Shown here: positions 1 to 11,134 of the stretch, in pieces
How positions within the stretch are numbered: position 1 is the stretch's first letter
Layout: every line of letters begins with the position of its first letter
Source: Membranipora membranacea
Lineage: Eukaryota > Bryozoa > Gymnolaemata > Cheilostomatida > Membraniporidae
DNA: 64,000 nt
Direction: 5' to 3'
Assembly (NCBI GenBank): GCA_914767715.1
Contig: OU612068.1
Span: 20,150,001-20,214,000 of the forward strand
Notes under the pieces: model-generated
What the model saw: only the letters and a program-made list of their open reading frames with translations
The model's database searches: none
What the model was told of the DNA's origin: nothing
Made by a program: the position numbers and the translations under genes

Positions 1-469
1 AAACCTACACACTTTATGAGCTCCCATGTGTAACAATCATCCGCGTACATCTTACTTTATATTTCACCTTTGAATGTGTAATTTGAAGCTGCTAAACATG
101 GCTTCTGTGTCGTTAATCAAGCTCCGTTGGCAGACAAAGTGAAACTAACCAAGGCTCAATGGTTTAGGTGGTGGGGATCGTTTACTCATGCTTGTATGAC
201 TGGTCCTGGAAGCATTGTCTTTCTATGTTTTCCCAGCGATTAGATAATTGACTTCACTAGGAAAGCGTTTTACTATCCTGCTTTGTGTATCTTTGCTACC
301 CGTTTTTGTTTCTTGATATATTTCTCTACATAGACATGGAGTGTATCTTGGTATTGTCCATGCTGAGCTGACGGCAGCAAAGAAGATGTGTAAAGTGAGT
401 GAAGGGCAGGCCTATCCACGTCATCTTTAAAACTTGTGTGACAACTTTTCTACTTTTCTTACTTTACAG
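1..469 (+). other. Intron of DNAJC7 copy 1
   Basis: This aligns with 43470-43906, an intron of DNAJC7 copy 3 that ends in the same TTACAG acceptor. No other gene or repeat is seen in it. Confidence 0.75.
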
Positions 470-2422
470 CTTAGCAGGCTTGATCAAGCAGTCGAAGACT
501 GCACAAAAGCAATCGAGTTAGACGAAAAATATGTAAAAGCATACGCTAGGCGTGCTGCTACGTAAGTAAACTAGTTTTCACAATACACCTGATAGTATTT
601 ACTTATCACTGATGACCATTTCTCTTCAAGAGTCACTCTTTGGCCACTTACAACTTGACAGTCAAGCCTGTCCTGACAAGCTTTTCTGGGTCTCCCCTCT
701 GCTATAAAATAACCACCAATCTACAGTTCTCCTTAGTCTGTCTTGGCAAGCTATTTTCGGGACTTCCCCCCCCCCCCCCCATCAAAGCTTGTCAAGCAGG
801 CTGTTTGCAGTCCAACTTAACCATGTATAACTATAATGATGAACTTACAACTTCTATTTGAACAGATACAAGACGCTGGAGCAGTTTGAGGAAGCTGTGC
901 GAGATTATGAACAGATATGCAAACTCGATCCCAGTAGACGTAAGTTAGCATGTGACTCCTCTAACAAGCTTGGCTAGGTGTAATACCAACAAAGCCAATA
1001 AACCTGTAACATTTCAAAACCAAATCGTTCCATTTACATCTTAACCAGATAGCAATGTTTTTGACCTCATCGTCACACCTTTGATATCACTTCAGCTAAC
1101 AGAAGGTCCTTAGATAATTTAGGATGGACATGAATTATTCACGGTGGAACCAATAGTGACAGCTAACATTTATTGTTCACAGGACCCTCCCCGTTGGACA
1201 TCATGATTTTCATATCTGTGGTTGTCTTCTCTTTGATCATGAGGACAAAACTCCTGATAAGTTTAGGTTAGATTTTAATCTGCATTACACTACTAGATCC
1301 GTGGGTATGGCATTGACTGTAGCCACCCAATAGATAAAACACATGGATGCATTTCATAGTTAAAGTAAGCAAACAAGCAGCTCATTAGTATGTCCGTCAC
1401 ATACATTCACATTTGATCGGAGCACTTTTAGCTTAGTTCTGATGCACCCTCTTTCTCAATGCTCCTACCAGCCATGTTTTTATGACTCATTAATATTGAC
1501 TTGATTCCGTATACAGAAAACAAACAAGCACTTCAGGATGCAAAAATAGAACTAAAAAAGAGTAAAAGGAAAGACTACTACAAGATACTCGGTGTAGCTA
1601 AAGACGCTAACGACGACCAAATCAAGAAAGCTTACAGAAAGCGAGCCATGCTCCATCACCCCGACAGACACAGTCACGACACACCAGAAAAGCAGAAGGA
1701 GGAAGAGAGGATATTTAAAGATGTTGGCGAGGCCTATGCAGTACTTAGCGACCCTAAGAAGAGAGCCAGATTTGACAGCGGTGTCGATCTGGATGACGAT
1801 GGTGGTATGGGCGGAGGAGGATTTGGAGGTATGTCTTCATTAGATTGGGCAAGCAAGCAATTTTTCTCGCCCAGTCGCTTTCATCTTTAAATCCCTATTA
1901 CACACATTTTTCGGTTAGATTTGGATTGGGTTTCGTTCTGTATATTTTACACGCTACCCTGCATCGGAATTATTACATACTGTAGTATGAAAAGTTGGAT
2001 ATATAAAGTATGCGATCTTGCTAGCTCTTGAAGGTAAATGTTGTCCAAAAAATCTTGCAAATATATTTTTCATGTTTGTAAGAAACCAATCACAAACATA
2101 TATATATTCAAAAACAAAAATATATTCAAACAAACAAAAATATATTCAAGCATTGTCTCTTAAAATACAAATCATGCTATTTTAAATTTCTGATTACTAT
2201 GGCATGTTAATCAATGTTTTCCATTTTCCTTTTACAGGTATGGATGCTAACAACATATTTCAGATGTTCTTCGGAGGTGGCGCAGGAGGTGGTGACTTTA
2301 ACTTTACAAATGACAGCTTTGGAGGAGGCTTCCCCGGTGGACACTCACATCACCATAGACGTCAACAACAACAGCAACAACAAAGAGGGGGTTTTCCAGG
2401 GGGATTTCAATTTCAATTTTGA
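470..2422 (+). CDS. DNAJC7: DNAJC7-like co-chaperone (TPR + J domain), copy 1, 5' part outside window
   Basis: Four exons are visible: 470-561, 866-939, 1517-1828 and 2238-2422. All have AG/GT borders and compatible phases (2, 1, 1). The first two encode the last TPR helices ([40 protein letters not shown]). The third encodes a J domain starting [13 protein letters not shown], with the HPD motif that stimulates Hsp70 ATPase (HHPDRH) and the closing [11 protein letters not shown]. The fourth is a Gly/Phe-rich tail with a seven-Gln run ending FQFQF. TPRs followed by a C-terminal J domain and Gly/Phe tail is the DNAJC7 (TPR2) order; that family links Hsp70 and Hsp90 in the cytosol. The tail lacks the zinc-finger region of DNAJA-type proteins. 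Upstream TPR exons must lie left of the window. No defect is seen in these exons. Confidence 0.9.
655..805. mobile_element. Miniature inverted-repeat element in DNAJC7 intron
   Basis: The ends are inverted repeats of each other: AGCCTGTCCTGACAAGCTTT at the left, and AAAGCTTGTCAAGCAGGCT at the right after a run of C. The element is non-coding. The same insertion sits in the same intron of DNAJC7 copy 3 (about 44100-44233), so it predates the cassette duplication. Related ends occur near 3345-3395, 9420-9445, 17287-17311 and 31905-31925. The C run differs in length between copies. Confidence 0.7.
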
Positions 2423-3056
2423 GATCAGTCGGAATTCTCTTTTTAAGCTCAGCTTGAACCACCTGCTGAACAAACTGCCGATTGGCTGCTGAGGAGTTCA
2501 GGAAAAGAATAATTATTTTTGTTCTTTGAGGCGGTGAGATTTGAAGGACTGTTTTGCAGACGTTGAACTCTGATCGGGTGGATCAGATTAGGAGAATAAT
2601 ACAATTCAATGCAAACAGTTTAATTCTGAGTCATCAGACTAAAAATGATTTGGTCAATTTTAGTTTTGCTTCAACAAAGTGACGGTTGAATGAAATTTTG
2701 CTATCTTGCATCCCACTAAAACTATTTGTCCATCCATCCCGGATTGGTTTCATTTCAATTTTTCTGTAACTGTCTCTTGAGTTTTTTTCCCCAAAACTGA
2801 CACCTCACGCCAACAGGTAATGGCTAACCAGTACCTTGAAACACCTCCTTATAGTTTTATTTTTGCATTTCATGGTTATACAATAATCCAATTCATTATT
2901 GTCTTTTGGGTAACATTGATGTAGACAACAATATAATGCTAGTGAATTTCTAATTCAGTGGCATGATATCCCTTTATGTATTGCCTGAACCGTTTTTTTT
3001 CTTAACTATGCTATTTTAGCTGGTATATTCCTATATTATTGTCTAGGTCTGTGTTC

Positions 3057-3062
3057 AATAAA
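3057..3062 (+). terminator. Polyadenylation signal of DNAJC7 copy 1
   Basis: AATAAA lies about 635 bases after the stop codon. Sequence homology between the three cassettes continues from the stop through this point and fades soon after. Copy 3 keeps AATAAA near 46453. Copy 2 reads AATAAC because one A is missing. The stretch 2423-3056 is therefore taken as 3' UTR. Confidence 0.55.
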
Positions 3063-3135
3063 CTAAGGAATACTAATACTATTACTGTGTAGAATTTATA
3101 ATCGAAACTGTTGCAGACAGGGTCGCCAACAAATC

Positions 3136-3346
3136 TTGTCAACTTTTGCATGCTCAACTGTCAAGTAGCCGATATTATATATTGTCTTCTCTTTCAATTG
3201 GGAAGATAACTCCTTTATCACACTCATCAATTTGTATAGGAATGTATACAAATTGATTTGTGTGATAAAGGAGCTATCTTCCCGATCACAAGAGAAGACA
3301 ATTTAATATCGGCTGCTTGACAGTCGAGCATGCGAGAGTTGACAAG
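3136..3346. mobile_element. Fold-back (long hairpin) element
   Basis: Two arms of about 100 bases are inverted copies of each other. CTTGTCAAC at the left pairs with GTTGACAAG at the right, and the arms meet near 3240 around GTATAGGAATGTATAC. It is present only in cassette 1. There it replaces a stretch seen in cassettes 2 and 3 (12720-13155, about 46525-46965). A smaller inverted pair, AAGCTTTGTT and AACAAAGCTT, follows immediately and resembles the intronic miniature-element ends. Confidence 0.7.
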
Positions 3347-3410
3347 CTTTGTTCCCCCCCCACCCATCGAACAAAGCTTGCCAAGACAGGCTACTTGAGA
3401 GGATAACTCA

Positions 3411-4234
3411 AATGAATCCAGAAATGATCACTAATTCAAGATGTCCCAAACTCCCTGGACTGATCTCACCATGGAGTTAGGGACAAACTCCCTGATCTCA
3501 CAATAGTACTAAAATTCATGTCCATCAACAGAACCTAAACTGTTTGATAGAGCTAAGATATGAATAACTCCGATATGACACTTGAGCCAATTAAAGTGTT
3601 CACGGAGACTGTGGACTAGGCTGATTTATGATTTTGCCCTGTTTATGACAAAACAGAGGGACACAAGTTGCCCGGAGTCCTCGTACTGTGAGTGTGATAC
3701 ATCCTAGAAGACTAGAATGCATCCTAAAGGTAAGGCCATGGTGGACCTCCTAATCATAAGTGTGCAGCAAGCTGCCAGAAACTGAAACAGGCACTAATCA
3801 GCCATTGGCAGTGACACTTTGATCTTACTAGCCAATAGGCCGAGAAGCGATTTATTATTTTGCAAGAATATTTATAACTACAATACAATTTACAATTCTC
3901 TAAGAACCAAAGATAAGAAAAAGAGTGAAGAGAAGGAATGATGTGAAAGTGAAGAAACCTGATTAAATGGTTGGACATTACGCTAAAACTAAATTATAAG
4001 TGTTGATGCCTTCAGCAGTCGGATTTAGAGACTCGAGGGCTTTCGATGGTTTCCAGGATTTTGGTATTTTAAAATATGGATCAACCATTACATGAGGGGG
4101 ACAAAAGTCTTAAGGTCCACAACTGTTGTTAATATCAACAGCAGGGGCATTTGTGATATGACGATTTGTTGGAAGTATTATGTAGGGTGGAATATAAGCC
4201 ACGGGAGGCAATCCAGTGACATATGGACAGTGAC
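3411..4234. other. Intergenic DNA between convergent DNAJC7 copy 1 and collagen copy 1
   Basis: This aligns with 13160-13800 and 46970-47600 in the other cassettes. Cassette 1 carries an extra stretch around 3630-3840 (near GTTTATGACAAAACAG and AGGCACTAATC) that is absent at that place in units 2 and 3. That stretch resembles 59400-59585 in R4. I see no gene. Confidence 0.5.
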
Positions 4235-4386
4235 TAGATCAAGTTTGATCCTTTTTGCCCGCATTGGAATTGCCCCCCCCCCCTCCCTCTACTGACACGC
4301 CAAAGGCAAACAAACTTTTTTTGCCTTCCACGTGGCAGTGGAGTAGGGCAATTCAAATACGGGCAAAAATGATCAAACTTGATCTA
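4235..4386. mobile_element. 152-bp terminal-inverted-repeat MITE with 9-bp target duplication (Mutator-like)
   Basis: TAGATCAAGTTTGATC begins the element and its reverse complement GATCAAACTTGATCTA ends it. The 9-bp direct repeat GACAGTGAC flanks both sides (4226-4234 and 4387-4395). Cassettes 2 and 3 lack the insertion (near 13803 and 47607). A 9-bp target duplication is usual for Mutator-like elements, so that superfamily is inferred. There is no coding capacity. Related elements or halves occur near 9930, 17820, 43125-43225, 51232, 54085-54200 and 59770-59885. Confidence 0.85.
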
Positions 4387-4455
4387 GACAGTGACAGTGG
4401 TGTATCTGCACAGCCATCAGTGATTAATATGATTTCTGTTTCAATTATAATATTT

Positions 4456-7400
4456 CTATGGTATTTGCCCTCCGTCTCTGCAAACGCAAAAACCTGATGA
4501 GCCTGTCAATCCCCGGTCACCCTTTTGTCCTTTAGACCCAGTCACTCCGGCTTGACCTTTTTGACCCTGACTACCAACAGCACCAGTATATCCCCTGGAG
4601 CCAGTAGATCCTTTTTGTCCTTTCTGACCAGTGCTCCCATTTGTTCCCTTTGCACCCTTTCCACCAGCTTGACCTGTTGCACCTTTCTGTCCGTTACTGC
4701 CTGAGGCCCCCTTTTGACCAGCTTGACCATTAGCTCCTGGCAAACCATCATTTCCTGTGATCCCTCTGTCTCCCTGAGGACCAACAACTCCAGGATCTCC
4801 TTTAAGTCCACCTGTAGGCTCTCCTGAAAATGATATGAACAGTTACCATAAGAATGTTCACCTGGTAAGTAAAATATTTCTCTCCGGAAGTTAGTTTTCT
4901 CATTGCACTATGGATACAGAGGGTAGCAAATATTTGCACTTCGTTGGGAAGCCATTGATTTACTGAGTTTACACAGCTCAACAAAAATTTGATCTGTTGT
5001 CCCTAACTTTACCAAAGAAGCTAGGCAGAAACAGTTGTTAAAATCAAAGTGCATGGGCAAGTCAAATTGACAACAAGAAATCTATAAACAGAAAATATTT
5101 ATTCTTAATTATTGGGTTGATCAAAGGTATTCAAATCTTTTGGTATGAAATAATAACCATATTTATATGTTTATAACAAGGCGTGATTATGTCACATCAA
5201 TTATTGCAGCTTTGATTAACCATCACGCAATCAGTTTTCGCTGAATTGTGCAAATGATAATGCCTAAAACTGGTAACTTTCTGGGGAGGGAGGAGGTTTG
5301 TGAAACCATTAATTAGTGAGCCCTGTCTTACCTTTCTGACCGGAGGCGCCCTTCTGACCAGTTTGACCTTTATCACCTGTTGAGCCAACGTTTCCTTTCA
5401 GTCCCACGGTTCCTCTCTCTCCTTTTGGACCAACAACTCCAGGGTCTCCTTTTAAACTCACACCGGCATCCCCTTTAATACCCCCTGATCCAGTCTTCCC
5501 TGCATAGAAAATAATTGTATAAGGATTAAGGAATTTAGGCTTTAAAATTTTGTCGATTTATTTCCGAACTGTAGCAGACATCGGATATTCACTTTGATAC
5601 AAATTAAATGCATTTCCTCAGACCTCAGGTTGTTTAATTAATACGCTGCAAGCATTTTTATTTTTAGTTTGGATAGGCGCTTTTTACTGCTTCAGTAAAA
5701 CTCGCAGTCTCCAAACTTACCTTTTTCACCAATAGTTCCTGCTGTCCCTTTATCTCCCACACTACCCTTTGGACCTTCTCTACCCGGTGCACCAGGCTCT
5801 CCTTTGAGTGTAACTAAAGTCATGTTTTTATCATACTGATCTGTTAAATACCAATACCATTTGTTCAATCAGGTTTATAACTGACCTGTGATCTGGAAGT
5901 ATGGTCGAGAAAACGGATCATGATCCTGAATGCACAAAACCAATGGGTATAATCTAAGTCGCGTTTGAACGATTTACAAGAATTTAGGCTAACAGTACAT
6001 AATTTTGTCACAAAGAACAGTTCACAGGAGCCACCCTCCCAAATCAAACAGTGCCTTAAAGTACCCTAGCCACAAACATCATACCCGACAAACCAAACTG
6101 TGACAAAATGGCACCATCTCTACATTTAGTGTGGCTGAAAGAAAGTATTCGCACATGAAATATAGAACTTGTGGAAAAGATATACATGGCTCAAAAGAGA
6201 ACCTTCTGACCAGGGACACAATCGCAGCACCAATAATATTATCTCGTTAATAAACACAATATCTGCTAAAAATGTCTGAACACATGATGTTAAGGCAGTG
6301 ATGGTATTTCACACAGCGGTTATTTGACATTTGTCAGATTTTCCGGTTACGGTTGTGGTTTTTATAGGTTTATGTTTCAGGTTTAGGTGTCAAATAGCAT
6401 TGAATGCACATATGGTTTTCAATACATAAATGGTGCAAATACTAGTTAATCAATGATCAGATCAGATTTTTTATTCATTAGAGAGCGATTACAAAAAAAA
6501 TGATGCGGACCCGAGGCTGGATCTATTGTTAGGGTGTAATATATCAGCCCCTCTAGTGTCTCATCTTCTACTTATGGCAAACCTGAACATCTGTTTAGGG
6601 AAGTTCCAAGCTAAGTGATGCTGTTGAAATCTCACAGTTTGGTGACTGATACTGAAATCAGGCGAAACGATTGAAGGAGATAATGATATTACTAAGTATT
6701 CTTAGATATCTATTACAGTACTTACCCCTCAATCCTGTATATTGCTGTGATTGGACCAACATCTCCAGCCTCAAAGCTTCAATTTCTGCACTCAAAGCCT
6801 TCAACTCAGCACTGTGCGATTTCAATGTAATTGCAGCCACAACAGCAGTGCCCACAGAAAGGCAGAGTGTGATAGTGAGTAACACTGCAATCACTAGTAT
6901 GATTCTCTGGTTACTGGCTTGAGGCTTTGGCCCTGTGACTCCTGTAGTCACTACTGAATTCGGTGATTTTGTCTTCGATACAACTGACCTGTGTAATGAA
7001 TATCACTTAAAGCTTCAATACGGATCAGACTGATTTAAATATCGTGAATATCTGATCAAAATTTTACAATCCCTAACAATATTAGCCTACCTCATTAATT
7101 AGAAAAAGTTAAGTTTATGATCACAGATTCGATCAGTCTGAATAATTCCCAAAACCTCACCACACCATAAAATAATATGATAAATATATAATTATGATAA
7201 ACAGCTTATAAACATTTTTTTTGGGAACATTGAAAAAAAAGACAATACAAAATATGGAGAGAAAATACAGTGATAAAGAATCAATTATAGCAGTATTCAG
7301 GTATATATACATGTGTACATTTATCTGTTAACTGCAGCCAGTTCGAGAACCCAATACATCAACAAAAGATGGCCTCAAAAAATTAATAATGTCAACATTC

Positions 7401-7535
7401 AATTTTTCAAATATACTTTTTTACTTACACATTGTTGTAGTAGTCATCTTCAGTAGACTGATAAATATGTCCATCTCCTTTTTTGAGCTCCATGTCAATT
7501 CCTTCATAATGATGTTGTTCATAATCGGCACTCAT
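4456..7535 (-). CDS. Collagen-like type II transmembrane protein, copy 1
   Basis: Five exons on the minus strand join in frame: 7429-7535, 6726-6988, 5721-5840, 5332-5499 and 4456-4823. They give 341 residues. The order is: a Tyr-rich cytoplasmic tail (MSADYEQHHYEG...DDYYNN, 1-35), one hydrophobic segment without a preceding signal peptide (about 65-91, IILVIAVLLTITLCLSVG), a short heptad coiled coil (about 93-118) that could nucleate trimerisation, then Gly-X-Y repeats with a few interruptions, ending GFCVC plus a short tail. This is the layout of membrane-anchored collagens, with the triple helix outside the cell. The paired Cys at the end may form interchain disulfides (inference). Start: the Met is conserved in all copies and follows a splice-acceptor-like TCTAG, whereas the frame upstream shifts between copies. 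It is convergent with DNAJC7 copy 1. Confidence 0.85.
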
Positions 7536-7810
7536 ATTTCTCCTTGTAAGCGCTAGACACACAGAGAGGGAATGAACGTATGGGTCAACATTGAGGCTGC
7601 AACTCATTTTATCTAAAACAATTTCTTTGTCATCATTTGACTTCCTCCTCTTCATCTCATCTTTTACTTCCTCATGTGACTTCATGGGCAACTTCTAAGT
7701 GTTACTACACTTGGTGATCAGATACATAGACCTGTATCGATGTGTTTGTGCCATGTGGCTACTCCCAAAACAAAAAAGTAGCCGCCTGGCAAGGCAAGTG
7801 GTCGGTCAGG
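7536..7810 (-). other. 5' flank / possible 5' exon of collagen copy 1
   Basis: A conserved block, also at 16844-17130 and 50265-50547, includes an open stretch with MPMKSHEEVKDEMKRRKS on the minus strand. In copy 1 it runs in frame into the collagen start. In copies 2 and 3 a one-base length difference near 7560/50290 breaks the frame. I therefore treat it as 5' UTR or promoter, perhaps an upstream ORF. Confidence 0.45.
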
Positions 7811-8077
7811 AAAAATAAAGTTTTTGGTACAAAAAAAAAGATTTTTTTCTGCCCTTATAACACTCTCCTTGTCTTGGCAATCAGTCCCAAGACATGACAA
7901 GTTATCCAAGCTCAACTGAATAAAAAGTTGCCCTCCCTCAACCAACTAAGGAAAACTTATTGGTAAGGAAAACTTAGAACTACTGTTCACAGCCAATGAT
8001 AGGCTTTTATGTTACTCACATATTCTTTCCTTCAATCTGACATCCGGTCACCACGCCGGTCTTGAAAGAAACTAAGT

Positions 8078-8149
8078 CTGTCAAACAACATATACAGTGA
8101 CGTTGATCGTCACTTTCGTTTACAAATGCGTGAAGCGCCCCATATTTTT
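8078..8149 (+). repeat. Direct repeat flanking the recombinase (second copy 9160-9231)
   Basis: The block beginning AAACAACATATACAGTG and ending GAAGCGCCCCATATTTTT occurs before and after the recombinase in the same orientation, with a handful of substitutions. Split direct repeats are typical of some YR retroelements (Ngaro type). Here they may instead mark the remnant of a larger element. Confidence 0.7.
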
Positions 8150-8281
8150 AAAATAGACGTGAAGCGCGGGGGTGAGAAGGTCAAAGCAAACACATGACAT
8201 TAATTACTATTGTGCAATATTTATTTTAGAAATACATGTATGTACACATGATAAATAAAAGATTCCCTGCACTATTTATTT

Positions 8282-9019
8282 CAGGTCTGAGAGCTAAGGC
8301 GAGGGGCTTCTTAGACAAGTCTTTGTCCAGGGGCTCAAAGAAGTCTTACGATCGATTTTACAACCAATACAAAATGTTCTGCTCTGAGCACAAGCTCAAA
8401 AAATTCTCTACTTCGTCAATGGAGTTGTGGGTCACAAACCTGGCACAAGACGGAAAGAAGCACAGTGCAATCCTATCACATGTGTAAAAAAAAACAGTGA
8501 GGTTACCTTTGCTACTCATAAACTAGAGTTAATATTAAAAACTCACAGAGTAGAACTCAAAAGAAAGCACAGGCGTTATCTCTAAACCATTTACACACTC
8601 TGATCACTAAGGCAGAGCGGGTCTTGGGGAGTCTAGATGGGAGGCGCTTTTCTGCCATGGTATCTTGTGCTTTATATGGGTTCTTACGCCCTCGCGAGTA
8701 TTGTATATCCTCAGCAGGGCATCATATGTCGGTTGGTGATGTGTGTTTTAGCAAGGGTGCCAGTTCACCTCGTTAAGAGGAATTTAAAACACTTGAAACC
8801 CTCCAGCAGCAGCCCTTTGTTTGAAGTCACAACAGCAGAGTTCAGAAAGAGTTCAGTTAAGTCCTAAATGATTCAAAAATAGAGGGCTGGGTCACTCCTC
8901 ACTCACTGAGACGAGGTGGCGCTACCTGGGCTAGCATTCAGTGCTGGTCTGACTCAAGAATAAGATCTTTTGGCCGGTGGTCATCCGATGCCTTCAAGAA
9001 ATATATCTTGATAAACTAA
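8282..9019 (+). pseudogene. Tyrosine recombinase (DIRS/Crypton-like), broken by frameshifts
   Basis: Three segments in different frames make up one recombinase. The first (8282-8487) is a SAM-like core-binding domain, LRAKARGFLDKSLSRGSKKS through SAILSHV, and ends at a stop. The second (about 8568-8780) contains CALYGFLRPREY, which fits the first catalytic Arg. The third (8882-9019) contains HSLRRGGATWA, fitting the H-x-x-R catalytic box, and ends KKYILIN with a candidate nucleophilic Tyr. All catalytic boxes are recognisable but the reading frame is lost. Such recombinases belong to DIRS/Ngaro retroelements, Cryptons or related YR elements; no reverse transcriptase remains to choose between them. 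Confidence 0.75.
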
Positions 9020-9267
9020 GGTGCAGTTTTGGCGAAACAATTGTTCTGAGCTTGCTAGGAGGCACTGTTAGTTTAGCTCAAAACAATTGGTTTGGTGTTC
9101 ATTTGTTCGTCAATTCTGCACCAGATTAACAACATCTAATACTATGGCAAGTACCCTGTCTGCCAAACAACATATACAGTGGCGTTGATTGTCACTTTCG
9201 GTTATAAATGCGTGAAGCGCCCCATATTTTTTCCCCTATAATATGTTACATTATAGGAAAGAAAAAA

Positions 9268-10885
9268 ATTATACTCCAGCGCACTTTAAATTGTTGCATT
9301 TATGATCAATAATTTGATAAATATAATGAGAATAATTATGTATTTCATTGAAATTTAAAAACATTTTGGAAAGCTAAACTAACAGTGCATCTATGCCCAA
9401 TTAGAATTATGTTCACCGAACAAAGCTTGTTAAGACAGGCTATGAGTTTTGCACCAAATATATCAATTTAGACTATTTAGTAGTTTTAGAGGAGGCAGGG
9501 AGGCACTGCCTCCCCTAGAATGCTAAATAGAGTGGCCTAAAACCGAATAATCCATGTCAGAATCAGCTCTCTGGGTTTTCCATTTGCTAATTAAATGCCT
9601 TGAATTGCTCAGGGAGGAACTGACAGCACCCTATCTGGTGATGCTATGGACTTTTGCCTCCCTTACCATTTTTTCTCAACTACGACCCTGAGTCAATAAC
9701 AAAGTATGTAAATTCCAGAATGACTTGTAAACCTGTTAGTCCCTTTCTTTGATGAATCAATAGATTCAGTAGGGCGTCTAGCGGAAGAAGTTGGCCAATG
9801 ACATAAGCCATAATAATAATATAATAACATCCTCTTTTATATAAAACAATATTATGAAGTCTCAGACACGCTAAGTTATGCATTTTATTTATAGCCCCTC
9901 CACGATTGCCTGACTTATGAGGCTGACCTAGATCAAGTTTGATCCAGTTTGCCTGCATTGGAATTGCGGAATTGGAATTGCTCCTCCACAACTGATTGGC
10001 CAACTATTGAGTTGAGCATACGAGGAAGAAGAAGAAGAAATGAATTGGGCATACAGAGGGATGATCGAAATATCATGAAAATGAATGTTGGGAATGGGAA
10101 TCAATGCTGTTTGAAAGCATAGGCATGAGTGAAAAAATAGTTATGAGTATGGATGATCTACAGATTATAGTTCCACTTGACATGGTATGTTTGAGCACCT
10201 GAAACTGACATTGATAGAAAGGCCAACTCATGCAGTTAGGCTTGGAATATAAGGATTTCAGCTTTGGTATAACACATTTGAAATTAGTGCTGATTGAAGG
10301 TTACCCATACAACGGCTATAATAGGTTAGGCAACTCTGATCACTATTGCTGTATTTGAAAGCATTGTATCTAATTGACTTCATCTCTTGGTCCCGATAGT
10401 ATCATCTGCAGTCAGCCCATCATCATCCAGTGTTTTTGGGTTTTCAAATTCAACCACAAAAGACTTGGCTGACAGTAGGGGAGACCCCAAAGAACATTCT
10501 CATTCGCTATTTGAGCTAATTCAAGATGGTTGACTGAGATTTCGCCCCGTTTTTTTTGTATATGTTGGATAGAGCAGATTTCGAATAATATTTTTGGGGG
10601 GGTTTTTGATCTCATCTTACTAACATGTCCAAAATTACTGGCGGCAAAGCCCTCAGCTGTCTTTCCTCTTTCCATCGAGGTGTGTCCTGATCTGCACCAT
10701 CAGTAGAAGCCATTGAGAGTAGGAAATATTTCATCAGCTCCTCAGGTCAGTATCACGAGCTACCCCTTGACCGTAGACATCTCTTTAAAAGCATGCACAA
10801 TGAGCATTTTAGAAGTTATAGTAAGTATAAGCAACCCAAGCACCGATACATTATGAGGAGCGTATCGGCCATAACAATATGACAC
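9268..10885. repeat. Spacer R, copy 1 (duplicated segment)
   Basis: This is homologous to 17131-18775 and 50548-52225. It contains half of the TAGATCAAG-type miniature element (about 9930) and a conserved minus-strand ORF block (10412-10675). In this copy a 13-bp deletion near 10466 shifts that frame. No certain gene. Homology stops near 10885, the junction with cassette 2. Confidence 0.7.
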
Positions 10886-11134
10886 TGATCCTTGAGTTTT
10901 GATAAATGAATTTTTATCTGCACCAAATTACTAGATCTAGATCTTTGGCCATGGTACTGACTGCCACCGCTTGAAAGATTAAAAGCCATGCAATATTGAG
11001 AGCATTTCATATTAATATCAGACAAATGAGCAACTCTTTAATATGTGTGTGAGTGCTTTTATCTTAGTTCTTTCTGAGGCCCTACCTACATGATTTTTTA
11101 TGGCTCATTGACCTTGACTTGACCCTGTTTTCAG

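Larger units (their letters stand above)
7811..9267. mobile_element. Insertion carrying a degenerate tyrosine-recombinase element
   Basis: Cassettes 2 and 3 read straight from the sequence at 7810 to that at 9268 (empty sites at 17130 and 50540), so about 1.45 kb was inserted in cassette 1. Inside are a broken tyrosine recombinase (8282-9019), a direct repeat of about 72 bp flanking it (8078-8149 and 9160-9231), and a perfect 8-bp-stem hairpin at the right end (9235-9257). AGGAAA occurs at both edges (7808-7813, 9255-9260) and once in the empty site. It overlaps the hairpin, so it may or may not be a true target duplication. Confidence 0.75.

Noticed and set aside
640-861. 73-residue ORF in a DNAJC7 intron
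   Set aside because: It is made of the intronic miniature element and its C run, and is not conserved in frame in copy 3.
7425-7691. Longer collagen start at the upstream Met
   Set aside because: The added N-terminal part is out of frame in the other cassettes and an acceptor-like site lies just before the shorter start.
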